A stretch of 64,000 bases of DNA. Origin: Apostichopus japonicus (lineage: Eukaryota; Echinodermata; Holothuroidea; Aspidochirotida; Stichopodidae). Every line of letters starts with the position of its first letter. Positions within the stretch are counted from its first letter, which is position 1. The notes below the pieces were generated by a model. The model did not search any database. It was not told where the DNA came from and saw nothing but the letters and a program-made list of their open reading frames with translations. Of the stretch, positions 22,407-34,478 are shown piece after piece. The translations under genes were made by a program, and so were the position numbers. The stretch is from NCBI RefSeq assembly GCF_037975245.1, contig NC_092578.1:7157501-7221500 (forward strand). The letters are read 5' to 3'.

Positions 22407-25004
22407 TCCAGGACCTTTTAGAGGATACAAGTGCTAACCAGATCTTTTAAGAATAGGTGGCACTTTTCGAACCTGTGTTACAGAGCTGCATACCTGAATA
22501 CATATGATTCTCTAAATCAGTACAAACAATACTACCTTGTGGGGGAGTTTGTAGGCTACCTTCTGTGTGGAAGACACTGTGACATGTCATACTGTACTCC
22601 CTGTGAAAAGTCATATTGTCCTCGCCTTGTTCAATGGCAGCAATAACTGGGATTCAGGTTTTCAAGGATTTTTTTTTTTTTTCTGTTTTTTAATTTGATT
22701 GGGGCTGTATTAGAGGGAAATATATATAAAAAAAAATACAGAGAATAAGAATAAACAATATGGAGAATAAGACCACAAGAGGGGATTTTGAAATAAAATA
22801 TGGATTTGGTGAGGTATCAAATGATTCTCTGTGGAATACAGGGTGAGGTTGATATCAATGTGTCTAACCAAGAGTGACAGCTTGGATTGGTGGCAAGAGG
22901 TTGGTTGGTCATAAATTGAAATTCTGTGAGACAGGTTTTAAGCAAGAAATATGTTTGGATATTATCTTTATCATTTTGTATAAGTTTTAAATGTCATCAT
23001 CAGTATTACTCCCAAATATGCTAGAAAGTCAAATACTGGTCACCCGTGTTCAAATTCCAACCAGCAGTTTATTGCAGCGACTCAATGCAGGTGGGGGTAT
23101 GGTACTGTTTATACCTTTACAGGTATACTGAGTGCACTGTTCAAATTTGATTTCATAATGATATAGGGTTTAAGAAATAGCTCTTCTTACCAAATATGCT
23201 AGCTATTTGCAGCTTTGTGGGAATGGTATAGTTCTGTGGGAGGAGAGGTAAGCCCTGTTTTTTTTGCCTCCATGCTTCCCTTCCCAGAAAAGAAAAGGAA
23301 CAAAATTAAGTGGTTTTCCCCCCCTTCCATTCCCCTCTGCCCCACCCCCCCCCCTTGTTCTTCTCCATACCATACCATTCATCTCGTCTCAAACCATTTA
23401 TACACCAAACACAGAAGAAAATCTCATGTTTTTCTAGCAAGGACATATTGAATAGCTTTGAAAGTCAACTGGCTAATGATACAGTTCATTCAACTAGAAA
23501 TAGTCCAGCCATCTGTATCAAATGAAACAGTTTCATTAATATTGCAGAGAACGAAGCTATTATGTTTAGTTTTATTGTCTCTCATTGTGCTACTCTCAAG
23601 GGTCAGGTTGGTCACATGACAGGGTCGTGAGTCTCTTTGTTTGCAGGAATTATTGCTGCCTACCCTTTAAACATTGCTATAAAGCCTCTCACTTCATTTA
23701 TTTTATCTCTTTCTATCATCTGGTTAAGCTGGGAATTTTAACAGCTGAGATATTTTTTCCGAGGTGATAATTGTTCCAGATAGTCGTTCAAAGGTAAATT
23801 TACTGACTATGTAGTCCAGGTGCCACAATTGCAGATGGTGTCGTACTAGGACGGTCGGTATTTCGTCGAAGCTGTTTTACGGAGTTATTATATTTGCATT
23901 GATATTCGTTGGGGGGGATGTGTTTCAGCTACTCTGAATTGTGGTAGGTAGAAATCATTTCCTTTCCCTCTTATTGGTCAAATATTAGTGCTCAAGTATT
24001 AGTTAATTACAACTAGTATAAAAAACTTTTTTTTGCTAGAACAGCTCAAATATGGTCTAAGGGTTTATTAACCTTTGCAAAAGACTGGATTATTTTCATC
24101 TAATTTGTTACACTTTTTTAATTTTTAAGTTTCATTGATCAATTTGCTGATCTCAACAAAAGCCAAATGTCATCGCCAAAATGCCAAAAATAGTTTTTTA
24201 ATAAGAATTACAGCTTATGTCAGGCGAGCATAACTGAGTATAGTCTATCATTCAGCCGGAGAGCTATTATTCAGCTCCCTGATTCAAGCTGGTGCTTGAT
24301 AGCTGACTGCGTGTTCTGTAGATATCATTTGGAAATTGCAGTGGACCATCAAGCATGGTGGTAGGAAAGGGGGGGGGGTGGTGTGGGGGGAGTCAATGGG
24401 TGTGAAATGGACAATGTGTGCATATTTGTCATAAATAATTCCATATTTTGGTACAGAGAACTAAATGTTTTGCAATTAAAATTAAAAAGTGAATCAACAG
24501 AGCTTTTACGTAGTTGTATAAAATTTTACCTCGTTTTGAGATCAAGTTTGAAGGAGGAATTAGTTGCTCCGGCAAATTATTATGAACATAAACAGTATGA
24601 ATTAATTAAGCACCTGAGTTTTCAGATGGGTTGTTTTCTTACGATGAGGTCTACCGAGGAGCTTAATCTCTATATAACTTGTTTTGTAACCTTAAAAGAA
24701 GATGATTCCAAAATTTAAACTTCATTGAAGGTAACATTTGCTTGCGATTTGGGGTATCAAATATGAGTGGAAGAAAACCTCAAATTTGAAGGAAAAAAAA
24801 ATAAGATTCCAATTTGAAACATTGCAAGGCATTCCCTAATCGATTGGATTTGAGATTTTCAGAGGAATATTGCAGTTATCACTTTCCTCTCACCCCTCCC
24901 CCTCCCCCTACCTCCTCCTCTGATGTTCTCACACTCACACAAAATAGAATTACTATGAAGATTTTGTAATTTTGTTGGGGGGGGGGGAGGGGGGAGACCT
25001 CATG

Positions 25005-25420
25005 TAATAATAAGCCAGGAATTATTACAGAAACTAAAATAATTCCGACGATCAAACAATTTTGGTGTAATCATAATGGATCAGTAATAGGTGCACACTA
25101 TAGGATTTACCATTGAGATATTATATTTTTTGTACTCAAATACTTAATTGCCACATACTACCCATAATAAGCCGGGAATATTTTATCAAACCACGGAGGG
25201 TAAAACAACTCCGACGAAGAAACAATTTTGTTGTAAATCATAATGGATCAGTAATAGGTGCACACTATAGGATTTGCTATTGAAATATTGTGTATTTTGC
25301 AACCAAGTGCTAAATTGCCACATACTTCATCAAACCATGGAAGTTATTCTAACCCACATCATTAAACAGTTTAATTATATTCATAATGGATCAGCAATAG
25401 GTGTGCACTGGAGCCCACCC
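25005..25420. repeat. Tandem triplication, period ~160 bp
   Basis: Copies start near 25005, 25164 and 25327. Each carries AATAAGCC(A/G)GGAAT or TCAAACCA(C/T)GGA, then TCATAATGGATCAG(T/C)AATAGGTG and a GCACACTATAGG or GCACTGG end. The third copy is truncated. No coding capacity. Confidence 0.8.
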
Positions 25421-26249
25421 ACCTCCATTATGGTTCTAGTAATTTACCTTCACATAATTCCTTTAGGAATGATAATAATTTCCGCCTTCACCAACAGACT
25501 TTATTTACAAGGATAACCTTGTTAAGTGTAACCAGTCTTTATCTTATCCCCATTATACTATCAAAACATTGAGGACATTTAGCTGTAGGGATCCAACATA
25601 AAAGAAAGCTTTCCTCTAACACAACCTTGAATTTTACCCTACTTAATTGGTTAAAGGTTGTCCAAATTTTAAAGTCACCTTAAAACAGTTGCCATAGGGA
25701 TATGCAAATAAGGAGTAGCCAGCTGTTATGATAAGTGTCCACAATTAAAATCTTGAAGGGAGTTTTATTATTTGGGAAACAAATAATTTTTGTTGGCATT
25801 GGGTGGTATTACAAGTTAATGGGACCTCCATTGTGGAATAAAAGTAGCTAATCTGCAGAGGCTGGCTGTTGTCAAGGTAATGTGTTCCATGATAGTAGTA
25901 GTGGTGCCTCTGATATTGCTACAGTAGCATTTCTCTAAAGGGTCTATACTGTGAGTGAGACATCGGATTCCAGACTGTTTTGTTAATGGATGTGTGTGTG
26001 TGTGTATGTCATGCAGTACCAAGACAAAGTGCACAAATGGAATAAGTTGGGACATCAGCCGTTCTTGATCTGAAGATCTGTCCAGAGATTAGGAAAAGAG
26101 CAACTTGTCGAGACTGTTATTAAAGACTCGGTCAAAAGTAAAGATCAAGATTTGTATCCATCCGACCAGGTAACATCAGTACTCTATAGTATCCTGATTA
26201 TTGTTGAATGTCTTCGGAAGGGATATGCCAGGTACAGGGTATTTATTTG

Positions 26250-26640
26250 AGGAGGGCGTTGTGGTCAAGTGGTTAAGGCAGTGGACTTGTGATCTAAGGA
26301 TTACAGGTTCGAGCCCTGGCCAGATCATTGCGTTGTGTCCTTGGGCAAGGCGCTTTATCTCCATTGCCTCTCTTCACCCAGGTGTATAAATGGGAACCTG
26401 CGAGGTAACTTGTAAATATACTGTAGTTGCGTGCGCCGGTTTGTGGCTGCACCCTATGGGAAGTCCCCCGGGGGACACGTGGTTGTGGTGCACTGTGGTG
26501 CCCCAGGAGAGATTGTCTGAATTGTGCACACTTTGGTGTGTGGGTGTGACAAGTTACCAATGACCAGGGGTTAAGTTGTAAAGTCGTGTGAGGAGGCATT
26601 AGCCTCATACAAGACTGTAAACCTTCAACTTTAACTTTAA
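26250..26640 (+). mobile_element. tRNA-derived SINE
   Basis: The A box TGGTCAAGTGG (26262-26272) and B box GGTTCGAGCCC (26306-26316) are intact and 33 bp apart, as in a tRNA. The body follows with TCCTTGGGCAAGGCGC and CACCCAGGTGTATAAATGGG, wording typical of SINEs in marine invertebrates. The 3' end is (CTTTAA)-like. ATATGCCA occurs at 26223 and 26640, a possible but weakly supported target duplication. Short frames inside are not genes. Confidence 0.85.
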
Positions 26641-26889
26641 TATGCCACCAGACAATCTCATGATACCGTACTTCTGTGTATTAAAAGGCCGTCAATAATT
26701 AGCGCCAAGGTTTAGCACGCTAAAAATTCCTCAAAGTTTTTCAAAGTACTGTAACTTTCCTGGAAGATTTGGTCCTCAGAAATACTCTAAGACATTTAGG
26801 ATTGTTATAATAGACATTAAGTTAATATCTCTCAGTGTGGGAAATTGTTTTTAGAGTAGCAGTAAAGAGTGCTTGTTGAAATTTGAGCT

Positions 26890-27160
26890 TGGGTGGCCAT
26901 TATCTGACTTCCTAGCATATTTGGGGGCAATACTGATCACCTTTAAGAATAGACTTCCAAATAGCAACTCTGGATTTTTACAAATTTTGACATCCCCCAC
27001 CCCCCTCCCCTCCCCTTCCCCTCCTCTTTTTGAAAATGACACATTGACTTTCAGTGAGTGAAAGACTTCTCAATCATTGTAATACTGGCCTTTTTTTAGC
27101 TTATCAGTATTGACCCCAAAATATGCTAGAAAGTTCAGTAATGGTCACTGATGCTTCGAA
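26890..27160. repeat. Inverted pair of a dispersed repeat
   Basis: A minus-oriented copy (GACTTCCTAGCATATTTGGG near 26908) and a plus copy (CCAAAATATGCTAGAAAGT near 27116) face each other. A third copy is at about 22995-23080 (CCCAAATATGCTAGAAAGT) and a fragment at 61425-61455 (CATATTTGGGGGCAATAC). The words on either side (CAGTATTG and TGGTCAC) are also shared. It may be a MITE-like family, but no termini were defined. Confidence 0.6.
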
Positions 27161-28422
27161 TTTCAACACACACTTTTCCCTCACCCTCAGAGCAAGGGAG
27201 TTGTTCCATAACAAACTCCCTGCAGGCTCAAAGTAATTTTCCTGTCACTGAGTTGTCTAAATTGACACTTCTAAATGTCTGGCAATCATCTCGAGATCCA
27301 AAATCACCTGGAGAGTGCTTTTCACAAGTTCTAACAATTTTTAGGGGGATAAAATTTTGAGCCCATTCTGATGATCTTTTAAAGGAATACAAAGCAATTT
27401 CGTCAGCATGCATATTGCTATGTTATTTATCCAAATTGAATATGATCATAACTTTACTAAAATCAACACCCATCCACTTGATAATACTCTTACTTTCAGC
27501 TGTTAAACTTCCCTTCAACCTCCCTCCCATCCCCCTCCCCCTTACTGATCTTTTTACTTTTTCCAATTTTCCATTCTTCTTTTTCGTCCTCAACTAGACC
27601 CCACATCCACATTCATGATTTTCACAGGTTCAGTCTCGCCACTGATGACTATCAAGAAAAAAGAAAGAAAAAAAAATTACACTCCAGGCAATGTTTCCTC
27701 TCATTTCCGTCATAGCGGATTACCAGTCCTATTTCTAAACACACCGCTCTCTGCATCCTGACATAGCTTTTGTGTGGCTTTAAATTTCCTGAATAACAAC
27801 TCTTTTTTTCGGGGGTGACTTTTCACAAGTCTCTTGCTCACTTACAGACTTTTATTTTTCTCTCATTTTTTTTATGCATTCTTACTTCGGAGGGACTATC
27901 TCTGTGAAACTGTCGTAAGAACTGCCAATTAGGTGAACGAACCGTACGTAACCGTTGAAGTGGACGAGATATTATTCCACTTTCGTACCTCTTTACAATT
28001 CACCACGTCAGTAGTAGACAAATTAGGCGCCGGGACGACGTTTATAACTGTAGACTTGTCACAGGATTTTCACTTTCTAGTTTTTTTCATTTCTGAGCTG
28101 CAGCTAAGGTAGAAAAGCTTGAGAGACAGACATAGGGAATAAATTAGTGTTCATATTTCTTATAGCAAGTTTTCAGGCTTATAATTTTGTGTCTTTATCA
28201 AAAACATAATTAAAAACATTGAGAATCTAATGGCTTTGTGCTAAAAACTATACATCTTTGCTTTAATACGTGTACCAATTTTTACTATTTGTCATAGCAT
28301 TTTGAAATGCGATAGTTGGATAAATTATTCCCTACAACATGAGAGTAGTTTTACAATTGAATCCAATACGGAAAATTTGGTGTCCCTCAAAATTATTTGA
28401 TTTAGTTCATGATAATCCTGGG

Positions 28423-28792
28423 CAGGGGAGTAGGAGACGGGGGGCACTGGGGGAACGTCCCCCCCACTTTTGTCCAAAATAACAAATGTGCCCCTTTGAT
28501 GAAGCACTGTCTTTTGGATATCTTAAGCCTTTGTTAATATTAATATTTTATTTGAATTATTTATTTTTAGTCTGTACATGCTATTTTTAAAATGGCATCC
28601 CATATCTATTTGTAGCACGGTTAACAATAAACAATCTCAACAAATAGTATTGATAGCATACAAACACATATATATTTAAGTGATATGGCCAGTGTGTATG
28701 GGTTTATAGCATAACGAGTAGTGGTTGTGGAATGAGAAAGTGCCCCTCTGATGTTGTGCCCCCCACTTTTTGGAAGCTTCCTACCCCCCCTG
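28423..28792. mobile_element. hAT-like MITE, imperfect TIR and TSD
   Basis: The left end CAGGGGAGTAGGAG and the inverse of the right end (CAGGGGGGGTAGGAA) match apart from one indel and two substitutions. Flanks ATCCTGGG (28415-28422) and CACCTGGG (28793-28800) agree at 6 of 8. The interior next to both ends matches the longer element at 21632-22406. No coding capacity. Confidence 0.8.
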
Positions 28793-29512
28793 CACCTGGG
28801 TAGGATTTTGGTGAATGACAATGGTTTTCGATTAAAATGGCATAAGAATACAGTCATCACTGTGAGTTCACAGCATTCCACTGATACAGAACCACCGCAC
28901 CAACACATCATGACTACACTCTCTGAAAACATTAGAAGAGCACATTTAATGTCCCAGTAAATAGATTTGCTTTCAATGGATCGAGGCATCGATTCCCACT
29001 AAGAAATATATGAAAGTAGTTATTAGGACAACCTTGCGTGCAGACCTAATTTATAACCTGAATGTGCCTTATAGAATGCACCATTCCAGGCCTAAAACCC
29101 CCAGGGCCACACCCTCTCCTTTTAAAGAAATCTTGGAACTATAAGAGAATAGTAATTTTGGTATTGTTAATGTAAATTCTAGAATGCGAAAAAAAAATAT
29201 TGGAAACACTTGTGCAGATGGACTTCAAGTGATACCTTTTAGTTTAGTTTTCCATTACCAGTTACCTAAGTAAGGATCCTCATAAAATATGGCCAAAAAA
29301 ATTTGGTGTCACATGATCATTCTTTCCTTAGGTGATTTCCAATCATAAGTCAAATTGCTTCACATTTTGTTCACCATGGAGCTGCTATACTTGATCCAAG
29401 TAGCTGCTACTCAGTGGTACAAGAAGCTGCTACATTTGGTCCAATTAGCTGATTTTAAAATGTTCAAATTAGCTGCTACTCAATAGTCCAACTAACATAT
29501 ATTTGCTCCAAG

Positions 29513-29543
29513 CATGGAGCTATAAACAGATTATAGCTCCATG
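29513..29543. repeat. Hairpin CATGGAGCTATAA, 5-nt loop, inverse
   Basis: Perfect 13-bp arms around loop ACAGA. The same hairpin, slightly varied, occurs at 45762-45789 and 50508-50539. Confidence 0.85.
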
Positions 29544-30698
29544 TCCAAGTAACAGCAGGGAGTTGTTATGGTTATAACAGCTCCTTGCTCTAAACACAGG
29601 GTGGGGTGGGTGCACAGTTACTTTATGTAGCAATTTATCTTACTGTGTGACTGTGTGATATATGCTACATTTACATTATCAACTGAACTCATTCCTATCC
29701 ATGGACCTTCTAAGAGTAGCAGCTCCTTGCATGGACCTTCCATGCTCATCTCCTTAGATACTAGCTAGGGTGCTTCATTTTCTGCTTGAGGGCGCTCAGC
29801 TGCTGTCAATTTATTTGCTTGAGTGAGTTTAGAGGTTCTTCCCAAAGTCACTAAAAATGCAAAAGAAGTTACAGAAAACATGTAGGTGGAGAGCTGTCAC
29901 AGACTACCCAGCTGTGTTCCAATTACTATTAGCATGTATGCATTAAGCTTTGACCAAAGAGGCAGTCACGGTCTTGCCCAATTTAGTCCGGCCTCTCATT
30001 TACATTTCATTACAACTTTGTTACTAATGGATTGTGATTGTCAGTAGACTTGCGAAGGATTCGGCGAAACCTCTCTCTTGACCGAAGTATCGGTGTTTGT
30101 TTCATCTTACCTAATTTCATGAATTATGCATCATCTTCCTCACCCAGAATCCTTATTTCATTCCATTCGCTGTCAGTGACATAAAGACAGAGAAAGTTAA
30201 CCCAGTTGGGACAATTTTTTTGATACTGTACCGTGATGTCCCCGCTTCCGAGCACTCGTAGTGTCAGTATGAGCAGTATGAATATCATGTTTCTATCAGA
30301 TCAAGGTTAGGAACTGTTTGTACTGTCGATACGAATGGTTTGAAGCATGGTATGGAAGGACAGTTTAGAAAAGGTATTAACATTAGAAAACTGTCCCGAA
30401 TTGCTGGAGAGTTTGTTGTTGTATTAAATATTCATGATAATAGTACAGTATCTTTTTCTCTTAATTAATTAATTATCTTGAGTGATAAGTGCAATCTGAT
30501 AGATTGGCCTCAGTTGTAATTATAGGTCTATTAGATCTAGTAGAATTATTGACCCAAATATTAAATTTAGCATATTAAACATGTTTAAAGCTCTACTTTA
30601 GGATTTATGGGCAATGCCCCCCCCCCCCTTTGGCACCTTGCTTTCAGATTGATGGCTCCAGAAGGTATCATCTCTGTATTTCAATGGCTTTGATGGAT

Positions 30699-32012
30699 TT
30701 TAAACCAGAACTCAAACCAGCACTAAAAAAACTTAAACCAGAACTCAAACCAGCACTAAAAAAACTCAAACCAGCACTAATAAACTTAAACCAGAACTCA
30801 AACCAGCACTAATAAACTTAAACCTGTACTCAAACCAGCACTAAAAGAACTCAAACCAGCACTAAAAACTTAAACCAGCACTAATAAACTTAAACCAGAA
30901 CTCAAACCAGCACTAAAAAAACTCAAACCAGAACTCAAACCAGCACTAAAAAAACTCAAACCAGCACTAATAAACTTAAACCAGAACTCAAACCAGCACT
31001 AATAAACTTAAACCAGAACTCAAACAAGCACTAATAAACTTAAACCAGAACTCAAACCAGCACTAATAAACTTAAACCAGCACTAAAAACTTAAACCAGC
31101 ACTAATAAACTTAAACCAGAACTCAAACCAGCACTAATAAACTTAAACCAGAACTCAAACCAGCACTAAAAAAACTCAAACCAGCACTAAAAACTTAAAC
31201 CAGAACTCAAACCAGCACTAATTAACTTAAACCAGAACTCAAACCAGCACTTAAAAACCTTAAATCAGAACTCAAACCAGCACTTAAAAACTTAAATCAG
31301 AACTCAAACCAGCACTAAACAATTTAAACCAGAACTCAAACCAGCACTTAAAAAACTTAAATTGGAACTCAAACCAGCACTTAAAAACTTAAACCAGAAC
31401 TCAAACCAGCACTAGAAAACAAATCAGAACTCAAACCAGCACTAGAAAACAAATCAGAACTCAAACCAGCACTAGAAAACAAATCAGAACTCAAACCAGC
31501 ACTAGAAAACTTAAAGCAGAACTCAAACCAGCACTAAAAACTTAAAACAGAACTCAAACCAGCACTTAAAAACTTAAATCAGAACTCAAACCAGCACTAA
31601 ACAATTTAAACCAGAACTCAAACCAGCACTTAAAAAACTTAAATTGGAACTCAAACCAGCACTTAAAAACTTAAACCAGAACTCAAACCAGCACTAGAAA
31701 ACAAATCAGAACTCAAACCAGCACTAGAAAACAAATCAGAACTCAAACCAGCACTAGAAAACAAATCAGAACTCAAACCAGCACTAGAAAACTTAAAGCA
31801 GAACTCAAACCAGCACTAAAAACTTAAATCAGAACTCAAACCAGCACTAAACAATTTAAACCAGAACTCAAACCAGCACTTAAAAAACTTAAATTGGAAC
31901 TCAAACCAGCACTAGAAAACAAATCAGAACTCAAACCAGCACTAATAAACTTAAACCAGAACTCAACCAGCACTAATAAACTTAAACCAGAACTCAACCA
32001 GCACTAAAAATC
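30699..32012. repeat. ~30-32-bp minisatellite, about 42 copies
   Basis: The unit is close to AAACCAGAACTCAAACCAGC then ACTAATAAACTT, with variants ending ACTAGAAAACAAATC and ACTTAAAAACTTAAATTGG. A block with CACTAAACAATTTAAACC recurs at about 31313, 31595 and 31845 (spacing ~282 and ~250 bp), showing higher-order duplication. An open frame at its left edge (repeated LKPELKPALKK) is a repeat artefact. Confidence 0.95.
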
Positions 32013-33106
32013 TTAAAATCTACAACATATTTCCCCCTCCATATCCAGTAGAAGCATCCGAGTAGTAAGAAGTAACAAACTGAAAAATTGTCATCCTTTT
32101 TAATTAAATTTGTTGCAGATTGCATTTGATAATACACCCTTTCTAAATTCCTCTGAAAATCACACCTTCCCAGTGGTACATTCTCAACAGAATTTATTTA
32201 GCTAAATATAATCATTTTCTTTAAAGCATATGTCTTAATTCCTAGATTGTTTTCCTAAAATTCATCTTTCAATCCACAACACTTTATCCGCTCAGTTCTT
32301 GATTTCTCGGTATAATTTTTAATAATTGACAAAAGTTTGCGACTCGGCCTTGCTATTTACTCTCAGGATGGAATTAATTAGATTATGAATCGGCTAACTG
32401 TATTATTTTAATGTTCCATCTCAGATCATTGCTAATGTTCCTGCTTCGTACATGACTTGTTTATAACCATAATGCACCTCCCTCTCTGACGTATTACCGT
32501 GTAGTTACGATCAAGTAATTACATTAGACCCCCTCGCATAATTGAATAAATTGGTCAAAGCACTTTTCCCTGGTAAAAAAAGAAAAAGAAAACTGTAGCA
32601 AAAAAATATTCCAAGGTCAGAAATGAAATAAATTTTGCACAAAATTGTAACGAAATACTCACGTGCTCCATTGGTTTGTTTTTTCACTCTAGCGCAGAAT
32701 GGATCATTTATAATTTATTTACCTGGGGAAGGATCGGTTACACTCTGTGACTTTTAGCTAATTAACTTCCCATCTCGTAAACACATGCATCGATACAATT
32801 GCTGCACTTTTGCTACAAGGTCGCACTGACTACTACGGCCTTTGGGTTTAATGTCATTTGTGTATTTTATAGAGTTAACAATACGTATTAGGTACCAAAA
32901 TGATATTTTCTTTAATTTACACCCTTGCTCAGCAGATTATTATATTTATCTATGATAATTAATGTACTGTAAACTAGTCTCGTTGTATTGCTTCAAACAA
33001 TATTGTAATCATCATGAAGTTGACACTTTTTGTTGCACCAAATTTTGAACACTCTTTTGGGCTGTTATTGTATGAGATTGTTGGTGTAAATATATCTTGT
33101 TTTGGT

Positions 33107-33413
33107 CAGACGCGTAGCCAGGAATTTGCCAAGAGAGGGGCGAAACTGTAGATTCGGCATTGCAAACTATCTAAGCTTGGTGGCGCTACGCCACCATGGT
33201 TGGCGTGAAGCGAACAAGAAAATTTTGGCTGAAAATGCCTCCCAGATCGCTGGAAATGGCACTTCCCAGGCCTTGTAAGTTGCATCATAGCATTTTCTCT
33301 TTTGAAAATACTAGCTACTGTATATCATAAAAACATTAAAAATTTGTTTTAAAAATATGCTCAAGGGGGGGCGGCTGCCCCCTTCGCCCCCCCACCCCTT
33401 GGCTACGAGCCTG
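33107..33413. mobile_element. hAT MITE with perfect 8-bp TSD
   Basis: The left end CAGACGCGTAGCCAGG and the inverse of the right end (CAGGCTCGTAGCCAAG) match at 13 of 16. GTTTTGGT flanks both sides (33099-33106 and 33414-33421). The element is 307 bp. It contains the shared core (GGTGGCGCTACGCCACCATG near 33179) followed by TCCCAGATCGCTGGAAATGG (around 33241), almost the same as in the element at 8642 read in reverse. Confidence 0.92.
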
Positions 33414-34185
33414 GTTTTGGTCGATAAAACTAAGCTGAAAGATTATCCTCCACAAATTAACTGCAATAAATCACATACTGAGACGGTATATTGTCAATGC
33501 CATTTAGATGGATCTATCCACATTAGCAAACTGTCAGTCAGTCAGTTTCCATGGTAACTCGTTGAAATGCTCTTTTTCAATTCTATAAATTGCATTTCTG
33601 TTTAATTGAGTCTATAAATACACAGTCCTGACCATATCATGTCAGTTGCTCAAATGCAACACAAAACTCAAAGGAGGGAAAACAAGAATTTGTATGGCCT
33701 CAAGAAATTACAAATTTGTCAACAAGGACAAATGATGTTGAAAAATGTGTTCCAGCTTCCAAGGGTGGTCTGTTGTTAACATGAACTTGTTTTAACAAGA
33801 GCATGTTTTGCTTGACTTGATGGTATTAATATATAACAAGGAGTCAAATGTCATCATCTCTGAAGCCTTAAAAGGAGCAATAAATTCCAGAGATTAAGCA
33901 TATCTAAAAAGGTGTCAATACCTCGAAACCCTCATCAATAGCTGTAGGACTATTACTCATTACCCCTCCCCCCCATCCCACCCCCATTCCTTTCATGGAC
34001 TATATCATATGAAGACCAAACTCTGCCTGAAGTCACCCCTATAAACAATTTAATCTTGACAGGACTTACTCTCTTTAACACTCTCAACACTCCAACAATA
34101 TATATATTTTGTGTCTCTCATTTGTATGTCAGAAGTGGTTGCCATGGAAATACGGCCATACAGCTGCTTTAACTTTATGTCTGTT

Positions 34186-34478
34186 CTAGTACATGAGCAT
34201 ACTCATTATCCTTTCATCTATTGTCCTTGTTTTCACGACGGCGTCTGTAAATATCTTCCGAGTCAAAATAGGAGATAAAAGAGTCCCTGGGATTAGATCC
34301 TCCTCATCCGTTAATTGAATCTCCGCGGAATCGTCTGGGGAATCGATTCCAATCGCAAGTCCATTATTACGGTTACGAGGTTTGCTCGGTTCGGGGTTCT
34401 GACGTTCGGGTCGAACGATTTGAACGTCTCGATCCTGTTCAAGAAGCAAATTTCGCCGACCTCGCTGAAGCGAGTAAC
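34186..34478 (-). other. Unassigned coding-like frame
   Basis: The minus strand holds an open frame of about 90 codons in a locally CpG-richer patch. The frame is acidic and varied, with pieces such as LLEQDRDVQIVRPERQNPEP, AIGIDSPDDSAEIQLTDEED and TDAVVKTRTIDERIMSMLMY. A possible acceptor (TACTCGCTTCAG on the minus strand) sits just upstream after an in-frame stop, and the frame ends at TAG (34186). No domain is recognised, and no partner exon or promoter was found. It could be an exon of an antisense gene, a processed fragment, or chance. Confidence 0.25.
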
